Of a stretch of DNA of 64,000 bases, positions 57,550 through 64,000 are shown piece by piece. The stretch is from assembly GCA_030748215.1 (NCBI GenBank), contig JASMMK010000019.1, positions 1 to 64,000 on the forward strand, written 5' to 3'. Source of the stretch: Candidatus Scalindua sp. GTDB taxonomy: Bacteria > Planctomycetota > Brocadiia > Brocadiales > Scalinduaceae. How positions within the stretch are numbered: the first letter of the stretch is position 1; every line of letters starts with the position of its first letter. The notes under the pieces are model-generated. The model worked only from the letters and a program-made list of their open reading frames with translations. It had not been told where the DNA came from and made no database searches. The translations under genes and the position numbers were made by a program.

Positions 57550-59187
57550 ATGAACTATTTACAGTATATCTTCAACTTCTCTGTTATAGCATCTTTATGC
57601 CTGTTCGGTACTGTCAGTGCAACGGCAGACGGTGTGCCAACTAGTATGCCGGAGTGGAAGGCGGCATATGTGCCGGAAGGCGAGGTCTGGAAATATACTG
57701 AGCAGCACCTTACTTTCAACAACGGAACAGACCCAGAAACGCTTGATCCTCACCTGATGACCGGTCTTCCTGAGATGCGTCTGGCAGAGGCGCTTTTTGA
57801 AGGCCTGGTGACATATGACCCTTCTGACCTCTCACCTCGCCCGGGAGTTGCCGAAAACTGGGGTGTAAGTGATGACGGCCTGATATACACCTTCCATCTA
57901 CGTGAAGATGCAAAGTGGAGTGACGGCAAGACGGTTACAGCTCATTATTTCCTCTCTTCGTGGAAAAGAGGCCTCGACCCTGTTAACCGCTATATAAACC
58001 TCTTTTTCCCGATTGCAGGTGCTGAGAATTACTCTAAAGGCGAATTGACAGATTTTGGCGAGGTCGGGATCCATGTTAAGGATTCTCATACTTTAGAGGT
58101 CACTCTACACGCGCCCTGCCCCTACTTTCTTGATCTTGTAGCTTTTCCAACATATTATCCGGTCCGTGTTGATTTGATAGAAAAGTTCAATGAGAAATGG
58201 ACGAGACAGGAGAACATTATCGGAAACGGCCCTTTCGTTCTAAAAGAGTGGTCACCTCGTGAACAGATCATATTTGAAAAGAACCCTCATTACTGGGACA
58301 GGGATTTTGTGAAACTCGAAATGGTTACCGCCCTGCCGATATCAGACCTTAACACTGCATATAAGCTTTTTCAGGATGATAAGCTCCACTGGATGCCAGC
58401 ACTTCCGGTTGCTAGAATTGAAGAGCTTAAACGTAACCCTGACTATTATGTCTATCCGATGCTCGGCTCCTATTTTTACAGGTTTAACGTAACGCAACCA
58501 CCCTTTGATGACGTGCGAGTCAGAAAGGCGTTCTGCCTTGCTACTGATCGCGTGGAGATATGTAATGAGCTGCTGAAAGGCGGTGAGCAGCCCAGCAACC
58601 ACTTCTGTCCGCCTGTAGCCGGTTATGAACCGATAGAAGGATTGAAGCATGATATTGTTGCTGCACGAAATCTTCTCGCAGCAGCCGGATATGGTAAAGA
58701 TAAAATAGAGTTTCCGAAATTGGAGATCATCTATAATACAAGTGAAGGACATAAAATGATTGCCGAAGCGATATCTCAACAGTGGAAGCAGAATCTTGGT
58801 ATCGATATGGGAACACGTAATATGGAGTGGAAGGTATACCTGGACAATCAGAACAACCTGGATTATACAATAAGCCGCTCCTCATGGATCGGAGACTACG
58901 CGGACCCCTCTACTTTCTTCAGCATTTTCAGAACAGATGATGGAAACAATCGAACCGGCTGGAGTTGCAGAGTATATGATGAACTACTCGATACCGTATC
59001 TGTGACCCTTGACAGGAAAGAACGCAACAAAATTTTCAATGAACTTGAAAGATTACTTGTCGAACAGGAGTGCCCTGTTCTTCCGATCTATGACTACGTG
59101 AACAAAGGCCTGATCAAAGAGTCCGTCCTGGGATGGGAACCCAATATCAGAGATGTGCATCCGCTAAAGTACATTTGGAGGGAATAG
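57550..59187 (+). CDS. oppA: Oligopeptide ABC transporter substrate-binding protein
   Basis: The start at 57550 gives a signal peptide (MNYLQYIFNFSVIASLCLFG, cleaved near SATA). The 545 residues match the SBP family 5 fold: NNGTDPETLDPHLMTGLPE, YTFHLREDAKWSDGKTVTA, NPHYWDRD, and DDVRVRKAFCLATDR. The mature protein binds peptides in the periplasm. It is followed eight bases later by oppB. The ATPase genes oppD and oppF are not in the window. Confidence 0.9.
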   Translation: MNYLQYIFNFSVIASLCLFGTVSATADGVPTSMPEWKAAYVPEGEVWKYTEQHLTFNNGTDPETLDPHLMTGLPEMRLAEALFEGLVTYDPSDLSPRPGVAENWGVSDDGLIYTFHLREDAKWSDGKTVTAHYFLSSWKRGLDPVNRYINLFFPIAGAENYSKGELTDFGEVGIHVKDSHTLEVTLHAPCPYFLDLVAFPTYYPVRVDLIEKFNEKWTRQENIIGNGPFVLKEWSPREQIIFEKNPHYWDRDFVKLEMVTALPISDLNTAYKLFQDDKLHWMPALPVARIEELKRNPDYYVYPMLGSYFYRFNVTQPPFDDVRVRKAFCLATDRVEICNELLKGGEQPSNHFCPPVAGYEPIEGLKHDIVAARNLLAAAGYGKDKIEFPKLEIIYNTSEGHKMIAEAISQQWKQNLGIDMGTRNMEWKVYLDNQNNLDYTISRSSWIGDYADPSTFFSIFRTDDGNNRTGWSCRVYDELLDTVSVTLDRKERNKIFNELERLLVEQECPVLPIYDYVNKGLIKESVLGWEPNIRDVHPLKYIWRE

Positions 59188-59195
59188 AGTAAAAA

Positions 59196-60119
59196 GTGTT
59201 CAGCTATCTTCTAAGACGACTGGTTTTTGTTCCTATTATCCTGTTTATCCTGATCACTATTACCTTTTTCCTGGTGAGGATGGCGCCCGGCGGCCCATTC
59301 AGTTCTGACAGAGAACTTCCTCCGGGAGTTGAAGAGGCGTTAACCAAGAGATACAATCTTGATGGTTCCGTGGCAAGTCAGTATGGTAGATACCTCGTAA
59401 AACTTGTACAGGGAGACCTTGGGCCGTCACTGAAACAGAAAGATTATTCTGTAAATGAGATCATCTCAAACCATCTTCCGCCGTCAATTCTACTCGGTAT
59501 AACAGCGCTGTTGATATCACTCTGTGCCGGTGTTGCAGCAGGCCTGGTATCTGCTTTGAAATCAAACAGTATGCTCGATTATTCCACAATGGCGTTAGCG
59601 GTAATCGGTATCAGCCTGCCTGTATTTGTCTTTGGGCCGCTTCTGCAGACTCTTTTCTCCCGTGTGTTACATATTCTTCCTGTTTCAGGATACAGAGGGA
59701 TATCCCTGCACCTGATACTTCCTGCCATAGCGCTCGGACTGCCTTTTGCCGCCCGGTTTGCGCGCCTTACCCGGGCGGGAATGCTGGAGATACTATCCGA
59801 GGATTTCATAACCACAGCACGTTCCAAGGGGCTGACGGAGAGGACTATAGTATTGCGCCACGCACTTAAAGGCGCCCTTCTGCCGGTTGTCAGCTTCCTC
59901 GGGCCAGCCATTGCATCAATTACTACTGGCTCACTGGTTGTAGAGAAGATATTTAATATACCCGGTCTGGGCAGAGAGTTTGTGGAGAGCGCTCTCAACC
60001 GTGACTACTTTATGATAATGGGAACTGTTATTCTTTACGGAACACTGATAATCGTCTGTAACCTTGCAGTGGATATAGTATATGGATTTCTTGATCCGAG
60101 GGTAGGCAATGAAGACTGA
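59196..60119 (+). CDS. oppB: Oligopeptide ABC transporter permease OppB
   Basis: The start is a GTG at 59196. The 307-residue protein has six membrane helices and the BPD_transp_1 signature. The first helix is RLVFVPIILFILITITFFLV, and the EAA loop toward the ATPase is ARSKGLTERTIVLRHALKGA near 207-226. It overlaps oppC by 11 bp. Confidence 0.92.
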   Translation: MFSYLLRRLVFVPIILFILITITFFLVRMAPGGPFSSDRELPPGVEEALTKRYNLDGSVASQYGRYLVKLVQGDLGPSLKQKDYSVNEIISNHLPPSILLGITALLISLCAGVAAGLVSALKSNSMLDYSTMALAVIGISLPVFVFGPLLQTLFSRVLHILPVSGYRGISLHLILPAIALGLPFAARFARLTRAGMLEILSEDFITTARSKGLTERTIVLRHALKGALLPVVSFLGPAIASITTGSLVVEKIFNIPGLGREFVESALNRDYFMIMGTVILYGTLIIVCNLAVDIVYGFLDPRVGNED

Positions 60120-61500
60120 GATGAAAAAGATACATAAATCATACTCACCCACACATCTCGCTTTTATGAGATTGCTGCGGCATCGCCTTGCACTATTCGG
60201 ACTGTTTCTTGTTATTGCTGTGTCGGCAGGCGTTGTCATAGTCCCTGTTTTCCACGGTGGATCTCCGAAGCTTACAAGGGTCTGGCTTGGAGCGAAATCC
60301 CCGGGATATACGCATCCCGACTGTCTGAGCAAGAACATTTTTATCGTAGGAAAAGAGGCTGAGACATCTCCCTCGTTATCTGGTGCTGAAGAGTTAATAT
60401 ATCAGACGAGAAAACTCTCCAGACAGGAAATTAGAGTTACAACCAGGCGTGGCAAGGTCAATACTATAATGTTTACGGATGGTGCACGTCAAATTGAGGA
60501 GTTGGATACTTCTACATTAAAAGGTGAACTCTTCCGTTCAAATGATAATGGAACTGCAGGTATAAGACTGGAGCAGGCATTTGTATTGAAGAAAAATGCA
60601 GCTCCTCCTGAAGGTCTTTTTGATGAGGGCTCCCGCGTCCTTATGATGCTCCTCATTAAAGCAGATGATGAAGTTACACAAAACATCGTCACTCTAAACA
60701 ATTCAATAGTCACATCTATAACTCTGGAACAAGGTAATAATATAATTATCAGTGAAGATCTTATTATTAAAGGACGGGATGTAATCAACGTTACTGCTGA
60801 CGGTGAGGAGAGGAGTGTGACTCATCTTCTTGGGACTGACAAGCTTGGTCGCGATCTCTTTATACGAATTCTATATGGAGGAAGAATATCTCTGCTGGTT
60901 GGAGTAGTTGCCACCCTGGTAAGTATTGTTATAGGTCTGAGCTACGGAGCGGTGTCAGGTTATTTTGGCGGGATGGTAGACAGTATAATGATGAGAGTCG
61001 TTGACGTTCTTTATGGTCTGCCGTTTATCTTTCTGGTGATTCTTTTAATGGTGCTCTTTGAAAGAAGTCTGATTCTGTTTTTTGTTGCCCTTGGCCTTGT
61101 TCAGTGGCTGACAGTAGCACGTATTGTTCGTGGCCAGATACTCTCTCTACGTGAATCAGAGTTTGTAGAAGCCGCGAAGATGTCAGGCGCAAGTGCCAGG
61201 AAAATAATATTCAGCCATCTAATACCACACACGATCGGGCCGGTTATAGTTTATACTACACTGACTATACCGTTGATTATTCTCGAAGAGAGCTTTCTTG
61301 CGTATATCGGGCTTGGGATTACAAATGCGTCAGACTCACTCGGCAGCCTCGTGGAACAGGGAGTACGGATGCTGGGAGATGCCGGCGAAAACTGGTGGCT
61401 GCTCCTCTGCCCCTCTTTAACAATGATATTTATACTATTCGGAATGAACTGCCTTGGCGACGGCCTCCGCGACAGCTTTGACCCAAAGAGAGCATTGTGA
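60109..61500 (+). CDS. oppC: OppC-type permease with a large extracytoplasmic insertion
   Basis: The C-terminal half (about 238-463) is a standard OppC permease: HLLGTDKLGRDLFIRILYGG, five membrane helices and the EAA loop EAAKMSGASARKIIFSHLIP. The first helix is at about 27-46. Between them lies a region of about 190 residues (50-237), where ordinary OppC has about 40 to 60. It is beta-rich (VTTRRGKVNTIMFTDGA; VTSITLEQGNNIIISEDLI) without a recognised domain and is predicted to face the periplasm. The length of 463 against the usual 300 is unusual. A contact with OppA or with the cargo is possible. Confidence 0.85.
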   Translation: MKTEMKKIHKSYSPTHLAFMRLLRHRLALFGLFLVIAVSAGVVIVPVFHGGSPKLTRVWLGAKSPGYTHPDCLSKNIFIVGKEAETSPSLSGAEELIYQTRKLSRQEIRVTTRRGKVNTIMFTDGARQIEELDTSTLKGELFRSNDNGTAGIRLEQAFVLKKNAAPPEGLFDEGSRVLMMLLIKADDEVTQNIVTLNNSIVTSITLEQGNNIIISEDLIIKGRDVINVTADGEERSVTHLLGTDKLGRDLFIRILYGGRISLLVGVVATLVSIVIGLSYGAVSGYFGGMVDSIMMRVVDVLYGLPFIFLVILLMVLFERSLILFFVALGLVQWLTVARIVRGQILSLRESEFVEAAKMSGASARKIIFSHLIPHTIGPVIVYTTLTIPLIILEESFLAYIGLGITNASDSLGSLVEQGVRMLGDAGENWWLLLCPSLTMIFILFGMNCLGDGLRDSFDPKRAL

Positions 61501-61507
61501 GAGAGAA

Positions 61508-61532
61508 AGTGCTAAGTGTCTAAAGTTCTAAG
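61508..61532 (+). repeat. CTAAAGTGA-type simple repeat
   Basis: AAGTGCTAAGTGTCTAAAGT followed by TCTAA, between oppC and the receiver-like gene. Confidence 0.5.
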
Positions 61533-61540
61533 GATCAGGC

Positions 61541-61909
61541 CTACTCGGACAGATACTTACTCAACAACTCTATTGTATCCTTGTCGTGCAACTTATCCTT
61601 GCCATATCCTGGCACGGCTCCTTTCTCTACTGCTGCATCCATCTGATCTTTGTAGTTGGTAATCATCATCAACGGCGACTGAAAACGACCGTCCTCTTTT
61701 ATTTTCTCAATTAATTCCAGACCGCTTTCCTGATCAAACGCCCCTATCCTGTTAATGATTACCAAGTCATAATCCTGCTTTTCCAGATCTTCAATTGTCT
61801 TTTTTAGCAGTTTCTCCCTCGTTACCATTGCAGAAAAGTTTTTCTCCAGCAATGAAGTAATTTGCGGATTATCCAGGTCACAATGACCGACTACTAATAC
61901 ATTTTTCAT
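61541..61909 (-). CDS. Degenerate response-regulator receiver protein
   Basis: The 122-residue single-domain protein follows the CheY-like fold: KNVLVVGHCDLDNPQ at the start, DYDLVIINRIGAFDQESG near 46-63 and PLMMITNYKD near 79-88. The usual phospho-acceptor strand ends in D, as in 'VLLD'; here it reads VIINR, so the Asp is Asn and the acidic pair at the N-terminus is HCD rather than DD. The late Lys pattern is also changed (PGYGKDKL). Phosphorylation is unlikely; a protein-protein role is more probable. It stands alone. Confidence 0.7.
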   Translation of the reverse strand: MKNVLVVGHCDLDNPQITSLLEKNFSAMVTREKLLKKTIEDLEKQDYDLVIINRIGAFDQESGLELIEKIKEDGRFQSPLMMITNYKDQMDAAVEKGAVPGYGKDKLHDKDTIELLSKYLSE

Positions 61910-62062
61910 ATAATTTCCTCTCTTCTATCAAGCAAGTTTCTTTGCTTTCTACATTATAAACAAGTCTAACAACTTCAATGTATCTAACATAGACAAGAAT
62001 GTCAATATATGAACTTCCATAGAAAGTCATTTAAAGTTTAAACTGTAAATAATGTGTATTTA

Positions 62063-62091
62063 TTGATAATATATTCAATTAATTTTATTAA
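62063..62091 (+). promoter_or_regulatory. Possible promoter for glnS
   Basis: TTGATA, 17-bp spacer, TATTAA, about 30 bp upstream of the proposed glnS start. AT-rich surroundings make chance matches likely. Confidence 0.35.
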
Positions 62092-62117
62092 TTATATCTA
62101 ATATAAAGGCAGATCTA

Positions 62118-63839
62118 TTGGGGCAATTGGATAACAAGCTAGAAAATGGCGATAAGGCAGATAAACAGCCATCAGTCGATTTTATCAGGGCAATCGTTGC
62201 TGAAGACAACCGTACAAAAAAGTGGAACGGTGAAGTGATCACAAGATTTCCTCCTGAACCGAACGGCTTTCTGCATATCGGGCATGCCAAGTCATTCTGC
62301 CTGAATTTTGGAATTGCTGCTGAAAATGAGGGTGGGCGCTGTCACTTGAGATTTGACGACACCAATCCTGTTATGGAAGAAGCCAGATACGTAGAGTCAA
62401 TACAGGAAGACGTACGCTGGATGGGTTGGGATTGGAATGAACATCTTTACTACGCTTCTGACTATTTCGATCAAATGTATGATTATGCTGTCCAGTTAAT
62501 CAATAAGGGTCTTGCTTATGTCTGTGATCTGAATGCTGAAGAGACGAGAGAATATCGTGGAACCCTTACTGAGCCTGGCAAAGACAGCCCCCACTGTAAC
62601 CGAAGTATTGATGAAAATCTGGATCTCTTCAAGCGTATGAAAGAAGGCGAATTCGAAGAAGGCTCTTGTGTGCTTCGAGCAAAAATAGATATGTCATCTC
62701 CAAATTTAAACCTTCGTGATCCTGTTATGTATAGGATTTTACATGCAGAACATCATCGTACCGGTAATACGTGGCACACTTATCCCACATACGATTGGGC
62801 TCATGGCCTGGAGGATTCTATTGAGGGTGTTACTCACTCTATCTGTACACTGGAGTTTGAGAATCACAGACCACTATATGACTGGTATCTTGATAAACTG
62901 GAAATTCACCACCCACAACAGATTGAGTTTGCACGGTTAGAGCTTACATATACAGTCATGAGCAAACGTAAGCTCTTGCAGCTGGTGGAGGATAATTGCG
63001 TTAACGGATGGGACGATCCACGTTTGCCAACTATCAGTGGAATGCGCAGGCGTGGCTATAGCCCGGAATCAATTCGTGAATTCTGCAGACGCATTGGAAT
63101 AAACAAGATTAACAGCACCATTGACATTGCGCTGCTGGAACATTGTGTCCGGGAGAACCTGAATAAAACATCAAATCGTGTCATGGCTGTGTTAAAGCCA
63201 CTAAAAGTAGTTATAGATAACTTCCCGGAAGGAGAGGAAGAGTGGATGGATGCAGTAAACAATCCTGAAGATCCGGAAGCGGGTACCAGGAAAGTCCCTT
63301 TCTCTAAAGTATTTTACATTGAACAGGATGATTTTATGGAAGACCCTCCTAAAAAGTTTTTTCGTCTGGCACCTGGTAGAGAAGTCAGATTACGTTATGC
63401 CTATTTTGTTACCTGTACGGATGTGGTCAAAGATGATAAAGGACAGATCGTAGAATTGCGCTGCAGTTATGATCCTGCTACACGCGGAGGCAACTCACCT
63501 GACGGTCGCAAAGTCAAGTCCACTATTCACTGGGTGTCTGCATCCCATGCATTGCATGCAGAAGTCAGGCTATACGAACATCTCTTTACTAAGGAACACC
63601 CGGAAGCCTCGGCAGAAGGAGAAGACTTCAAGTCTAATCTGAATCCTGAATCACTCACTACACTTTCAGACTGTATTATTGAACCAAGCCTAAAAGATGC
63701 TAGTGCACTTGATAGATTTCAGTTCGAGAGGCTTGGCTACTTCTGTTTAGATGAGGAAACAACAAAAGATAAAATAGTCTTTAACAGAACTGTAACACTT
63801 CGCGACACTTGGGCAAAGATACAAAAGAAGGGCAAATAG
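62118..63839 (+). CDS. glnS: Glutaminyl-tRNA synthetase
   Basis: GlnS charges tRNA-Gln directly, which shows the organism need not rely only on the GatCAB amidation route. No ATG precedes the conserved core. TTG at 62118 (or 62127) is the likely start, with AAGGCAG upstream. The 573-residue protein has the class I motifs [15 protein letters not shown] near 45-59 (HIGH) and VMSKRKL near 279-285 (KMSKS-like), and the two anticodon-binding beta-barrels at the C-terminus. GluRS is excluded by the GlnRS-type segments ([20 protein letters not shown]). Confidence 0.93.
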   Translation: MGQLDNKLENGDKADKQPSVDFIRAIVAEDNRTKKWNGEVITRFPPEPNGFLHIGHAKSFCLNFGIAAENEGGRCHLRFDDTNPVMEEARYVESIQEDVRWMGWDWNEHLYYASDYFDQMYDYAVQLINKGLAYVCDLNAEETREYRGTLTEPGKDSPHCNRSIDENLDLFKRMKEGEFEEGSCVLRAKIDMSSPNLNLRDPVMYRILHAEHHRTGNTWHTYPTYDWAHGLEDSIEGVTHSICTLEFENHRPLYDWYLDKLEIHHPQQIEFARLELTYTVMSKRKLLQLVEDNCVNGWDDPRLPTISGMRRRGYSPESIREFCRRIGINKINSTIDIALLEHCVRENLNKTSNRVMAVLKPLKVVIDNFPEGEEEWMDAVNNPEDPEAGTRKVPFSKVFYIEQDDFMEDPPKKFFRLAPGREVRLRYAYFVTCTDVVKDDKGQIVELRCSYDPATRGGNSPDGRKVKSTIHWVSASHALHAEVRLYEHLFTKEHPEASAEGEDFKSNLNPESLTTLSDCIIEPSLKDASALDRFQFERLGYFCLDEETTKDKIVFNRTVTLRDTWAKIQKKGK

Positions 63840-63957
63840 TTCAAATCAGGCAATTAAATATTTAAGTTATTCGATATTTATGCGATAATAAAGTGTTAGG
63901 AGTTTGACAATATCATCACACTATTTTATTGATCGTCTAATTTGAAAGGACAAAATA

Positions 63958-64000
63958 ATGGACATTAAGGAGTTAGAAGGAGGAATAACAACAGCCTTAA
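63958..64000 (+). CDS. Probable argJ, first 14 codons (partial)
   Basis: From the ATG at 63958, preceded by GAAAGGA, the frame reads MDIKELEGGITTAL and runs off the window. The pattern 'xxIxELxGGITxAxGF' is typical of the start of ArgJ (glutamate N-acetyltransferase of arginine synthesis). With only 14 residues this is a suggestion, not an assignment. Confidence 0.4.
   Translation, partial: MDIKELEGGITTAL

Overview
The window reads as chromosomal DNA of a low-GC Gram-negative bacterium. The best fit is an anammox planctomycete of the Candidatus Scalindua / Brocadiales type. Supporting signs are a lipid A kinase gene (lpxK) and LolA-like proteins (an outer membrane), two futalosine-type menaquinone genes (mqnE and a probable aminofutalosine deaminase), anaerobic cobalamin genes, and three small exported c-type cytochromes. 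Two of these form a pair that resembles the anammox heterodimer NaxLS, with cysteines where a heme ligand is expected. The assignment is inferred from gene content and not proven.

Layout. 1-600: one end of an IS3-like element has truncated an acyl-CoA synthetase gene. 680-3205: a K+ channel-like protein and a frameshifted sensor kinase. 3276-6900 (minus): a membrane-stress-like cluster of lipoprotein, DUF350 protein, PsiE family protein and membrane-fused spermidine synthase. 7062-11805 (plus): thiD, leuB, an HNH nuclease, lpxK and a deoxyhypusine synthase homologue. 11868-18988 (minus): a seven-gene cluster of unknown function built around a GlmL-type ASKHA ATPase, four membrane proteins and a lipoyl-like/KOW protein. 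This is the best candidate here for an undescribed system. 19232-21269: a second hybrid kinase, broken by a stop and two frameshifts. 21259-25528 (minus): an exported beta-propeller and an S55 (SpoIVB-like) peptidase. 25704-30402: tsaC, rpiB, a lipoprotein, ndk, DUF4416 and proS. 30772-32570: three cytochromes c, two of them in a unit with a clear promoter and terminator. 32591-41763: mqnE, ridA, a dynamin-like GTPase, ispF, serS, a deaminase, a LolA-like protein, queC and queE. 41894-44622: a hemerythrin-like protein, an exported methyltransferase and a DEAD-box helicase. 44815-52739 (minus): cobQ, cbiB, cbiA, cbiX, cbiC, cbiD, cbiE and cbiL. 52927-57106: a DUF6804 protein, an orphan, a FecR/vWA protein and a LysM protein. 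57550-61500: oppABC. 61541-64000: a degenerate receiver, glnS and the start of a probable argJ.

The most striking structure outside genes is a set of short tandem repeats with a strict 7-bp period. Arrays of consensus CGNGTTR lie in intergenic gaps, several exactly six units long, and one joins a second heptamer family (GATTGAA) without losing register. A third heptamer family sits in frame inside cobQ. Other simple-repeat families (CTAAAGTGA-like, ACGCAAAG-like, ACACGGATTT-like) fill further gaps and encode the last residues of two proteins. There is also a 91-92 bp MITE-like palindrome in two copies. No rRNA, tRNA, CRISPR array or recognisable riboswitch was seen.
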